Shown here: piece after piece, positions 1 to 7,749 of the stretch | Numbering within the stretch: the stretch's first letter is position 1 | How the letters are laid out: every line of letters starts with the position of its first letter | Assembly (NCBI GenBank): GCA_027037575.1 | Contig: JALVZP010000338.1 | Location: 1 to 18,273 of the forward strand | Reading direction: 5' to 3' | Length of the DNA stretch: 18,273 nt | Source: Desulfobacterales bacterium | GTDB lineage: Bacteria; Desulfobacterota; DSM-4660; Desulfatiglandales; JALVZP01 | The notes under the pieces: model-generated | The model's database searches: none | Told to the model about the DNA's origin: nothing | What the model saw: only the letters and a program-made list of their open reading frames with translations | Translations under genes and position numbers: made by a program

Positions 1-374
1 AGGAAGGATGGGAAAGACCAGTAGGGCTTGAGACAGAGATAGTTCCTCTAACAAGACCATTTGGGCTTTATGCAGGAAATGTATTCAGGGGAAGGGTATA
101 TTTTCATGGAAGGCCTGCTCCTTATAGGAGGGTAGAAATAGAGTATTACAATAAGGATGGAAAACTTAAGGCAGCAAATGAATACATGGTAACACTTGTT
201 GTTGAGACAGATGAGATGGGATACTTCTCCTTTTCTCCTCCATATCCTGGATGGTGGGCATTCTCTGCCATAAACACAGCACCATATAAGATAAAACACA
301 ATGGAAAAGAAAAAGAAGTAGAGCTTGGAGCAGTCCTTTGGGTAAAGTTTCTTCCTTTTCCAAAGAAAAAATAG
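1..374 (+). CDS. DUF4198 / NikK-like periplasmic metal-uptake protein, 3' end only
   Basis: The reading frame is open from base 3 to the TAG at 372-374, so only about 123 C-terminal residues are present and the start lies left of the window. Visible pieces are a GNVFRGRVYFHGRPAP segment, then VEIEYYNKDG, a TDEMGYFSFSPPYPGWWAF stretch and a closing LGAVLWVKFLPF strand. This beta-rich pattern with a (V/T)-T-D-x-x-G-x-F-x-F-x-x-P core is typical of DUF4198 proteins, which are secreted and often lie beside ECF nickel/cobalt transporters (NikK). The next gene begins 11 bases downstream and encodes a NikM-NikL fusion, which supports a role in periplasmic nickel or cobalt capture. Metal specificity cannot be read from this fragment. 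An internal ATG at 186 is not the real start, because homology-like sequence continues upstream of it. Confidence 0.75.
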   Translation, partial: EGWERPVGLETEIVPLTRPFGLYAGNVFRGRVYFHGRPAPYRRVEIEYYNKDGKLKAANEYMVTLVVETDEMGYFSFSPPYPGWWAFSAINTAPYKIKHNGKEKEVELGAVLWVKFLPFPKKK

Positions 375-385
375 GGGTATAAAAG

Positions 386-1531
386 ATGCATATCTCTGAA
401 GGAGTCCTTTCTGCACCAGTTCTTATTGGGGGAGGCATAATATGTGCTGGATTTACTGCATATGGTTTGAGGGAGATAAGAAATGAGGATATTCCAAAGG
501 TATCTGTCCTTACTGCCACCTTCTTTGTTGCCTCCCTCATCCATGTCCCATTAGGACCAAGCAGTGTCCATCTTATACTAAATGGAATAACTGGCCTTAT
601 CTTAGGTCCGGCAATATTTCCGGCACTACTTGTTGCACTATTTTTCCAGGCAATACTATTCCAGTTTGGAGGACTTACTGTGCTTGGAGTAAATACGGTA
701 AATATGGCATTTCCTGGCCTTCTCATGTATTACCTCTGCAGACCCTTTATAAGATCTGAAAAGAAATGGCTTAACCTTATTGCAGGATTTATTGCAGGAG
801 CAGGGGCAGTATTTCTTGCTGGAGTCCTTGTTGCACTGGCACTGTATCTATCAAATAAAGGATTTGTCTCAGCAGCAAAGGCAGTCCTTCTTGCACATAT
901 TCCCATAATGGCTATAGAAGGAATTGTTACTGCAGTTGCTATCTCCTTTATAAAGAAGATGAAACCAGAAATACTTGTTTTAAGCATAATCTTTCTGATT
1001 TTGCCATTTGCTAAGAGTGGATTCTGCCACAGAGTGGATATATTCTGCTATGTAAATGGAAGGAATATAGATTGCTCTGCCAAGTTTACTCCTGGTGGCC
1101 CTGTAAAAAATGGTGAGATAGTTGTAAAGTCTGTTCAGACAGGAAAGATCCTTTTAAAGACAAAGACAGACGAGAAGGGAAATGTAAGCTTCAGGATACC
1201 TGATGAGGCATTAAAGAATCACTGGGATCTAAAGGTAATATGCAATGCAGAGATGGGACATAGAAACTTCTGGATAGTAAAGGCAGATGAGATGATCCCA
1301 TCAGAGGAGGAAAAAAGTAAAGGGAAAGAAATAAAAGTGAGAACAGTTTCTAAAAAAGAGATTGAAGAGATTGTTGAAAGGACAGTGGCAAGGCAGCTTG
1401 AACCTATAAAAAGGGATCTTGCAGAACTAAAGATCCACAGGATCTCGTTTCAGGATGTAATAGGCGGGCTTGGTTATATATTTGGCATAGCAGGAATTGT
1501 AATGTATTTTATGAGCAAAAAAAGGAGTTAA
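386..1531 (+). CDS. NikM-NikL fusion, ECF-type nickel/cobalt importer substrate-binding subunit
   Basis: The 381-residue protein starts with MHISEG, the signature of CbiM/NikM S-components, in which the free N-terminus and His2 help bind the metal; this also fixes the start. Residues 1 to about 195 are a polytopic membrane domain with the family motif HVPLGPSSVHLILNG (53-67) and a further His at 171. After a hydrophobic segment (about 195-209), residues 214-302 form an extracytoplasmic beta domain beginning CHRVDIFCYVNG and ending with AEMGHRNFWIV, as in NikL. A charged helical stretch (about 320-350) and a final membrane helix (357-376, DVIGGLGYIFGIAGIVMYF) close it, also as in NikL. The two parts are often separate genes, so this is a fusion. 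A purine-rich AGGGG lies 8 bases before the ATG. No CbiQ/CbiO-like gene follows; energising subunits must be upstream or elsewhere. Nickel is more likely than cobalt because of the NikL part, but this is inferred. Confidence 0.88.
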   Translation: MHISEGVLSAPVLIGGGIICAGFTAYGLREIRNEDIPKVSVLTATFFVASLIHVPLGPSSVHLILNGITGLILGPAIFPALLVALFFQAILFQFGGLTVLGVNTVNMAFPGLLMYYLCRPFIRSEKKWLNLIAGFIAGAGAVFLAGVLVALALYLSNKGFVSAAKAVLLAHIPIMAIEGIVTAVAISFIKKMKPEILVLSIIFLILPFAKSGFCHRVDIFCYVNGRNIDCSAKFTPGGPVKNGEIVVKSVQTGKILLKTKTDEKGNVSFRIPDEALKNHWDLKVICNAEMGHRNFWIVKADEMIPSEEEKSKGKEIKVRTVSKKEIEEIVERTVARQLEPIKRDLAELKIHRISFQDVIGGLGYIFGIAGIVMYFMSKKRS

Positions 1532-3594
1532 TCAGTTTTAAAGAGCATCATCCTCTCTGAGATCCTGTTTAGCTCTCTTATCCTTTTTATCATCTGTATA
1601 GCCTCTTTTTTGGGGATAATTCCTCTATGCAGGACGATCTCTCTCAAAAATATCATTTCCCCTTTTTTGTAAGATGTGTTTATTCTCCAGCTTAAAAGAC
1701 CTGTCTTTCCTTCCGTAGAAGAAGGAATAATTAAAGGCTTTATATCTTCTGGAAGATAAATCTTTAATAAGAACCTCTCTTTTTGATTCCTTGAAATAGA
1801 GATTCCATAGTGCCTATCTAAAGTGCATTCCAAAAATGGTTTTAATAGCTCTGATAATGGAATTGGGAAAAGACAGAATCTATCAGATCTCATAAGTGCT
1901 GGGGCCAAGCTGAATCTGAACTTTATCCATGCCTTATCTAAAAGATCTTCTATTCCATTATAATAAAACTTCCCTAATAGGTTTGCTGTTGGATCAACCT
2001 GATGAAGTATTTCATATATCTTTATCTCAAGCTCTCTTCCCTTCTTATTTCTCAGCATCTTTCTTATTGGAATGGTAGATGCTCCAAAAAATTTTTCTTT
2101 AAAACTTCCTATGCCATTTCCCTGAGGATATATCCTTATGCTTAGCTCTTTAGAAAAGGAGCTATTAACAGAATCCTTTATCTGAACAAATCTTTCTGAC
2201 TCTATATCAAGTCCAATTGAGCCAGAGATAGAGGTTATAGAAGGAGGCATATCTTTATCCTCAAATGAATAGAATCTCTTATTTGTATATACGAATACCT
2301 GATCAAATAAAGCTGGAAAGATTATATCTTTTAAAGGTCTAATAAAAAGACCTTCTGTATTTACAAGCACAAGATGTGCATCTATCTTCTTTTTCTTTAA
2401 GAGCTCTTTAAAAAGGATAGCAAGATCTATTGGTCTCCCATAAGATTTCTTGAGTGTAATCTTTGGCTTTTGTGGCCTCAGGTATGTATCAAATAGATCA
2501 ACAGGATATATGCTGATATGATGAAGCATCTCTTTATATAAGGCATCTGGATCATTTGCCTTTGCCCAAGCAGGCACTTTTATATGGTCTTCCTTTACTG
2601 TAGAAATAAGCCTTTTATAGAAAAAAGAAGAGACATCTTTTGCTGAAAAAGAAGAGATAATAAGACAAAATGGCTGATTTTCTATTAGAGGTGAAAGAGG
2701 ATCTTCGTAAAGTGGAGGAAGCTTCCATCCTTCCCAGATATATATAATCTTTCCCTTCTCCCTTTTTTTATATAATTTCACCCCAGGGTCACTTAGCCTG
2801 AAAGAGATCCTTATATTAGATGGAATAACCACTTTTACCTGCTTTATTACTGTCGGATTTATTAGTCTGAATGACTCTTTTGTCCAAAAGCCAATCTTGG
2901 ATTTTACTTTTATCTTGAGCCTTATCTTTGTTCCAATATCTACGGAAGGAAAGTTTATTACCTTAAGCCTTGCCCTTGAATATATGGAGCTCTGTGATGT
3001 GGATGGATTAAGTATATCCTGTATTTCCTTTTTAGATACCTTAACTATCCTTCCAGAAGGAAGTATTGTCTCTGCTTTTTCTACAAATACCTTTTCATAT
3101 TCGGAATTATAGGGATATCTGAAATCGGCCCAGTCCTTTTTCCCTTTATATGTTTTGATACTAATCTGCATACTCAGGATCATCTTATAGCTTCCATCTG
3201 GTCTTACATAATATGTCTTATAGACATAATCATTTATTGCATCTGCCTTTTTAAAATAATCTGGAAGTGAGGAGGCGAAGAGGATCTGTGTCAAAAAAAA
3301 GAAGAAAAGGAATAAAAGAGAAGTGTATTTTCCCATTTTATAAACCCTTATCTTGTGACTTCTTGGAAATTCAAGTCTGAGCAGCTTTTTAAATATCCTC
3401 TTTAGTTCCTTAAAAGACGCCCTAAATTCATTTTTATAGAACCCATTCTCTAAAATTCTGTATGAATCCTCTCCTTCCCTTATCAATAAAACACTCCTGT
3501 TTCTCTTATATGTCCTTATGTCCAGGTAATCTCCAATGGAAAGATCCTTTGCCTTTTTTAAGATAACAGGGATAAATGTATCTTTATCAATCAT
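1528..3594 (-). CDS. DUF3857 / degenerate transglutaminase-like envelope protein with N-terminal extension
   Basis: The 688-residue protein is the second gene of a pair; its ATG overlaps the upstream stop as ATGA (3591-3594), indicating translational coupling. Residues 1-86 are charged and probably cytoplasmic. A very hydrophobic segment (about 90-108, LLFLFFFFLTQILFASS) follows and acts as membrane anchor or internal signal. Residues 110-330 resemble DUF3857 (DFRYPYNSEYEKVFVEKAETI, then LPSGRIVKVS). Residues 340-450 align in order with the transglutaminase core of the neighbour, but the Cys position lies in YGRPIDLA (385-392) and the His position in FDQVFVYT (430-437), so the catalytic Cys and His look absent. 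It is likely a non-catalytic partner. ATG at 3336 (Met87, preceded by AAGGG with 8-base spacing) is an alternative start giving an ordinary signal peptide. The function is unknown. Confidence 0.72.
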   Translation of the reverse strand: MIDKDTFIPVILKKAKDLSIGDYLDIRTYKRNRSVLLIREGEDSYRILENGFYKNEFRASFKELKRIFKKLLRLEFPRSHKIRVYKMGKYTSLLFLFFFFLTQILFASSLPDYFKKADAINDYVYKTYYVRPDGSYKMILSMQISIKTYKGKKDWADFRYPYNSEYEKVFVEKAETILPSGRIVKVSKKEIQDILNPSTSQSSIYSRARLKVINFPSVDIGTKIRLKIKVKSKIGFWTKESFRLINPTVIKQVKVVIPSNIRISFRLSDPGVKLYKKREKGKIIYIWEGWKLPPLYEDPLSPLIENQPFCLIISSFSAKDVSSFFYKRLISTVKEDHIKVPAWAKANDPDALYKEMLHHISIYPVDLFDTYLRPQKPKITLKKSYGRPIDLAILFKELLKKKKIDAHLVLVNTEGLFIRPLKDIIFPALFDQVFVYTNKRFYSFEDKDMPPSITSISGSIGLDIESERFVQIKDSVNSSFSKELSIRIYPQGNGIGSFKEKFFGASTIPIRKMLRNKKGRELEIKIYEILHQVDPTANLLGKFYYNGIEDLLDKAWIKFRFSLAPALMRSDRFCLFPIPLSELLKPFLECTLDRHYGISISRNQKERFLLKIYLPEDIKPLIIPSSTEGKTGLLSWRINTSYKKGEMIFLREIVLHRGIIPKKEAIQMIKRIRELNRISERMMLFKTD

Positions 3595-5516
3595 CTTACC
3601 TTACTTTTTAATCTGATTAATAATGGAAAAAGTGATTCATATCTTTTATCGTGCTGAAGCCTTGTAACAAACAGGTATTTTTCAGGAGAAACCTCCAATT
3701 TTCTTAAAGAAAAATATCTCTTTATCTTAATTATTCCTTCCTCTGGAAGCAGACTAAAATATGTATAGTCCAAAAAGATATCATTTTCCCTATTCAAAGA
3801 AACAGGCAATCTCATCTCTTCTATCCCTTTTTTCAGTGCACTCAGATCCAGCTTTTCTTCCCATATATCTGAAAACACATATCCAAATCTTAAAGGATAT
3901 CTTCTTTTTATAAGATTTGCCTTTCCCAAGATCCATTTATCCAAGATGCCAGGATATTTTATGCAACTTAAAGGCCAGATAAATAAGCTATTTTTCTTTG
4001 ATATAACTGCATTTCTTAGTTCAAATTTCAGGAAAAAGCAAAACGGAGTCTTCATATCCATCGGATTAGAAAACTTCACATCCTTTATCCTGAGCCCGGG
4101 TCTTTTTCCCTCAAAGAATCTTATGAGAAATCTCTTCTGTTCATAATAGCTCTTATTTAAAAGGATTGACCTGAAAACTGTATCTACAAAACCAAGACAT
4201 TTTCCATATATTTCTCCCCTTATTATGCCATCCTTTCCAAGACTATCCTTTATCTTTATCTGAATAAGATTTTTTTCTGGCAGATTTATGGGGGTTGTTC
4301 CCAGATATCCACCTTTCTTATATGCAATTAGATATGAGCAGTCTCTATCATAATCTGGAAGGAGCTGCTTACTTGTCTCAGATGTTGGATCTAAAAAATA
4401 TATAGGATTTCCTTCTTTATCCAATACTGCAGCTATTGCATGATTAAAATAAGGGACAACAATCTCTTTATCCAGCTTATTTCCCATACTGAGAAGAACT
4501 GGTGCAGCATGAAATCCTGCAATCCTGAGCATACACACAAGGAGTGCTGCCTTGTCTCTACATACCCCATATCTTCTTTTGAATGTAAGAGACACATCAT
4601 GTGGCTCAAAACCGGGTCTCTTTGATTCTGCTATTATTCCAAGATATCTTATTTTCTTAGAAACAAAATAGAATATAGCCTTTATCTTTTCTAAATCAGT
4701 CTTTTTCCCTTTTATCAACTCCTTTACCTTTTTTATTATCTCCTTTGAAGGCCTTAACTTTGGTTCAACAAGATTATAATACCACCTTGATACATCTTCC
4801 CAGGAAGGAATAGTAGAGAAGAGGAGCCTCATTGAAACCCTGTAATATGGAATCATATTTGGTTCTGGAAAGAGCATTGGTATGTCTTTAAATTCCCAGA
4901 TATATTTCTTCTTTTTATCTAAGGAGACTTCCTTAAAAAATACTATCCCTGCCTTTTTCTTTATCAAGTAATAGAGCTTCTTTTTCTCAGGAAGAATCAG
5001 CTCAAAATTGTAAGATTTAACAGGAAACTTCCTCTGTATAACAATCATTCCATATATCTGGTCTGGAATAATAGGCTTAAACATCTTTTCCCAGGTTTTG
5101 TAATGTATTGTATCCCCTGCCTTCAGTCTCGGAATAAACACCTTTAACACCTTTACATTTGGATCATATATATTCATCTCTACATCTGAAGCAGGCTCTT
5201 CTAATCTGCTATTTTTCTCTATATTCACCTTATATCTTTTTCCATCAGGACTTATCACTTCCAAGAGTTGGATCTTAAATTCAGAATAGTGCCTGTTTAT
5301 GTAAAATGACTGTATCTTTGCATCCTGCTTTCCCTTTTCATCCAGTACAGTAAGATATACCTCGTCCTCATCTATATATGCTCCACCTTTAAGATATGTG
5401 ATTCTTTCTATCTCTTTTTTCAATAAGAGATGGGCTGATGAAGGATAACTTGCATGAGAAAAGGGGATAATAGGGCAGAAAAGGAAAAAGAAAACAAAGA
5501 TAATCCTATTTTTCAT
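3591..5516 (-). CDS. Exported DUF3857 and transglutaminase-like protein, intact triad
   Basis: The 641-residue protein has a signal peptide (1-22, KNRIIFVFFFLFCPIIPFSHA followed by S). Residues 25-240 form a DUF3857-type beta domain (EVISPDGKRYKVNIE, then FIPRLKAGDTIHYK). The transglutaminase-like core lies at about 255-380: GVCRDKAALLVCMLRIAG supplies Cys319, YFNHAIAAV supplies His359 and YFLDPTSE supplies Asp376, in the order and spacing expected of a papain-like triad. The remaining C-terminus is beta-rich. Family members are mostly uncharacterised envelope proteins; protease, amidase or crosslinking activity is possible. An AGGAGA lies 11 bases before the ATG. It leads a two-gene unit with the degenerate homologue downstream. 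The start is only about 30 bases after a strong terminator that closes the preceding operon, so its own promoter is not evident and may overlap the terminator or the end of the yeiH-like gene. Confidence 0.82.
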   Translation of the reverse strand: MKNRIIFVFFFLFCPIIPFSHASYPSSAHLLLKKEIERITYLKGGAYIDEDEVYLTVLDEKGKQDAKIQSFYINRHYSEFKIQLLEVISPDGKRYKVNIEKNSRLEEPASDVEMNIYDPNVKVLKVFIPRLKAGDTIHYKTWEKMFKPIIPDQIYGMIVIQRKFPVKSYNFELILPEKKKLYYLIKKKAGIVFFKEVSLDKKKKYIWEFKDIPMLFPEPNMIPYYRVSMRLLFSTIPSWEDVSRWYYNLVEPKLRPSKEIIKKVKELIKGKKTDLEKIKAIFYFVSKKIRYLGIIAESKRPGFEPHDVSLTFKRRYGVCRDKAALLVCMLRIAGFHAAPVLLSMGNKLDKEIVVPYFNHAIAAVLDKEGNPIYFLDPTSETSKQLLPDYDRDCSYLIAYKKGGYLGTTPINLPEKNLIQIKIKDSLGKDGIIRGEIYGKCLGFVDTVFRSILLNKSYYEQKRFLIRFFEGKRPGLRIKDVKFSNPMDMKTPFCFFLKFELRNAVISKKNSLFIWPLSCIKYPGILDKWILGKANLIKRRYPLRFGYVFSDIWEEKLDLSALKKGIEEMRLPVSLNRENDIFLDYTYFSLLPEEGIIKIKRYFSLRKLEVSPEKYLFVTRLQHDKRYESLFPLLIRLKSKVR

Positions 5517-5544
5517 CCTTTGGTATCTCTCCTAATGAGAAATT

Positions 5545-5590
5545 AAAAAAGCGGATAGAGGAAATTAATAACTCTCCCCCTATCCGCTTT
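5545..5590 (-). terminator. Rho-independent terminator of the sulfur operon
   Basis: On the minus strand a perfect stem is formed by bases 5581-5587 and 5551-5557 (GCGGATA with TATCCGC), extendable by three A-T pairs to 10 bp, with a 23-base loop. It is followed by six T residues (5550-5545). It lies 18 bases past the stop of the YeiH-family gene and fits as the end of that operon. The plus-strand side has only three T residues, so it is probably one-directional. Confidence 0.85.
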
Positions 5591-5607
5591 ATGATTTCAT
5601 GATTGCC

Positions 5608-6744
5608 TTATGCTACATGCAAAAATGGAGCTAATACCTTTACCAGAATCAAACTAACTACTCCTACTGTTGCTGCCGCAACCAATCCAACAAGAAATGG
5701 TTTTACACCAAGCTCCTTTAGACGTCTCACATCTGTTCCAAGTCCGACTCCTGCCATAGCAAGAGCAAGGAAGTGTCCTGCCCAATGTTTTATAAAACCA
5801 CAGAAGCCGTGCCATGCCTCAGGACTGCTAAACATCTTCTGGTTGACAATGAAGAAATCACCCAGGGATCTTAAGATTGCCATCCCAATAAATCCCAAGA
5901 TAAACATCGGAAAAAGCTTTATGATGCTTATCTCTGCCTGCTCAGCCAATTGCCTCTTGCTATAAAAATATGCAGCAGCAGGAATTACAACTGCCATAAA
6001 TGTATTCCTTACAAGCTTTGTTACAATCGCCACATCCATTCCAGTTGGATGAACACCTTTCGTGATCCAGAGCTGATCATACATAAGCCCTGCACCTGCA
6101 ACCTGCGCAGTTTCATGAATAGCCGTTCCCATAAATATCCCAGCCTGGATATGATTCAGTCCAAGAACAAGATGAGTAAGATAGGGATATGCAAACATCA
6201 CTACCAGCCCAAAAAGTGTTATTGTTCCTACTGCGTATGCAATCTCTTCCTCTTTTGCATTTATAGATGGACCTGTTGCTACAATGGCAGTGCAGCCACA
6301 TATACCTGTTCCAACTGCAATAAGGGTTCCAAGTCTTTCAGGAAGATTGAGCCTGAGTGCTACAAATATAGTAAAGAGACATCCAACACATATACATACA
6401 AATACAATTCCTACAGCAAGAAGTCCGATCTTAAGCACTGCAAATATGCTTAATCTTATTCCAACCAGTATAATCCCAAGCCTTAGCATTTTAGTGAGGC
6501 AAAAATTTATCCCAGGAGCCATCATATCAGGCATACCAACAGTATTTCTCACAATAAGACCAATTACAATTGCTATCATTATGTCGCTTATGGGACTCTT
6601 TTTTAAATGAAAAAGCAGCCCTATAAGATGATGGACATAAATAGCTGCCACGGTAATTAAGGCAGCAACAATAAAGCCTGGGATAATGCTAACCACATCC
6701 TGTGTCCCAAACAGAAAATTTTTTATTTTAGACTCTTTTGCCAT
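5608..6744 (-). CDS. YeiH/UPF0324 family putative sulfate (sulfonate/sulfite) exporter
   Basis: The 378-residue protein is almost entirely hydrophobic, with about ten membrane segments. Family hallmarks are visible: KMLRLGIILVGIRLS (85-99), GTGICGCTAIVATGPSI (145-161) with KEEEIAYAVGTITLFG just after, GTAIHETAQVAGAG (206-219), and KLVRNTFMAVVIP. Members of this family (YeiH, PSE) are annotated as putative sulfate exporters, but direct transport data are sparse and the true substrate could be sulfite, sulfonates or another anion. The start is well supported by AAAGGAGG four bases before the ATG, lying in the 15-base gap after the rhodanese stop. It is the last gene of a four-gene operon and is followed by a strong terminator. 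Coupling to a secreted rhodanese and a disulfide-type oxidoreductase suggests removal of an oxidised sulfur product from the cytoplasm. Confidence 0.87.
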   Translation of the reverse strand: MAKESKIKNFLFGTQDVVSIIPGFIVAALITVAAIYVHHLIGLLFHLKKSPISDIMIAIVIGLIVRNTVGMPDMMAPGINFCLTKMLRLGIILVGIRLSIFAVLKIGLLAVGIVFVCICVGCLFTIFVALRLNLPERLGTLIAVGTGICGCTAIVATGPSINAKEEEIAYAVGTITLFGLVVMFAYPYLTHLVLGLNHIQAGIFMGTAIHETAQVAGAGLMYDQLWITKGVHPTGMDVAIVTKLVRNTFMAVVIPAAAYFYSKRQLAEQAEISIIKLFPMFILGFIGMAILRSLGDFFIVNQKMFSSPEAWHGFCGFIKHWAGHFLALAMAGVGLGTDVRRLKELGVKPFLVGLVAAATVGVVSLILVKVLAPFLHVA

Positions 6745-6759
6745 ATAGCCTCCTTTTTC

Positions 6760-7722
6760 TTATTTGCATTTTTCACATACAACAGGATTTTCTTTATAAT
6801 AGCTCCATTCTATCCAGGAACCATCAAAGTTGTGAAGCTTGCTTACATCCCATCCAAGCATGTAAAGGACAAATATTGGTGTTGTAGTTCTCACTCCAGA
6901 CTGACAATAGAATATCTGATGCTTATTTTTGTCCATACCATGCTTCTTTATAACCTTCAAAACTTCACTTGCAGGCTTAAATGCTGTTGGTTTTTCACCC
7001 TTCTTTACAGGCATCTTGAACTCTTTCCAATTTAAAAATTTTGCCCATGGAATCCTGCCTTTTCTGAATGCCCCATGCTTTAGCTTTGCACCTGTCCACT
7101 CATTCCATTCCCTATCATCCCAAAGCTGTATCTCAGGATTTGTCTTTGCTCTCCAGACATCCTCCATTGATGCAGTCCATCCTGGAAGAGGATCCTTTGC
7201 AACAAAATTGCCAACCTTCTTTGGTTTTCCTTTACTCAGGTGATCTACAGGATATCCAGCAGCCTTCCATGCCTGAAAACCGCCATCCAACACCTTACAG
7301 TCTCTCTTCCCATAGAGGAAAAATGCCCACCAGAGCCTTGTTGCATCATACTTATGATCATAAATTACCACTATAGAATCATTGTCTATTCCAAGCCTTC
7401 TTGCAAACTTCTGAAAATCTATCCTGTTTATAATCATCCCTTCAAATGGAAATGGCTTGTTCTTTGGTGGCTCATAATCTGGTCTCCAGACCCTTATAGC
7501 GCCAGGGATATGACCTTTTAGATACTGATCAATCCTTGCCACAGCAAGGATCACAAGCTTCGGCTCTTTCTTGTCCATGAGTGCCTTTAGCTGCTGAGGA
7601 GTAATAATCACATTGTCTCTAACATAGCCTTTGTATCCGGCAAAGGCCGTGCCCATAATAAGAAAGAAAAATCCAAAAAACATACATAAAGACATCAACT
7701 TTTTAAAACTTCCATTAACCAT
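6760..7722 (-). CDS. Secreted tandem-rhodanese sulfurtransferase
   Basis: The 320-residue protein has a signal peptide (1-28, hydrophobic SLCMFFGFFFLIMGTAFAG) and two rhodanese domains. The first (about 35-160) carries RIDQYLKGHIPGAIRVW and YDHKYDATRLWW (121-132), where Asp126 stands in the usual Cys position; this is normal for the inactive N-terminal domain of thiosulfate sulfurtransferases. The second (about 182-312) has the active loop CQSGVRTT with Cys273. It would move sulfane sulfur from thiosulfate, polysulfide or a related donor to an acceptor in the periplasm. The C-terminus ends CEKCK (316-320), an extra CxxC that may form a disulfide or receive sulfur. An AAGGAGG lies 7 bases before the ATG. 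It sits between the GltD/HdrD-type oxidoreductase and the YeiH-family exporter. The donor and acceptor cannot be deduced from sequence. Confidence 0.9.
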   Translation of the reverse strand: MVNGSFKKLMSLCMFFGFFFLIMGTAFAGYKGYVRDNVIITPQQLKALMDKKEPKLVILAVARIDQYLKGHIPGAIRVWRPDYEPPKNKPFPFEGMIINRIDFQKFARRLGIDNDSIVVIYDHKYDATRLWWAFFLYGKRDCKVLDGGFQAWKAAGYPVDHLSKGKPKKVGNFVAKDPLPGWTASMEDVWRAKTNPEIQLWDDREWNEWTGAKLKHGAFRKGRIPWAKFLNWKEFKMPVKKGEKPTAFKPASEVLKVIKKHGMDKNKHQIFYCQSGVRTTTPIFVLYMLGWDVSKLHNFDGSWIEWSYYKENPVVCEKCK

Positions 7723-7749
7723 GACACACCCTCCTTTTATTTTTTATTT

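Noticed and set aside
146..987. Minus-strand reading frames antisense to the DUF4198 and NikM-NikL genes
   Set aside because: They lack family features or ribosome sites and mirror hydrophobic segments of the real plus-strand genes.
5950..6610. Plus-strand frames antisense to the YeiH-family gene
   Set aside because: They are Ser/Thr/Ile- or Cys/Tyr-rich shadow translations of a membrane protein, without plausible starts.
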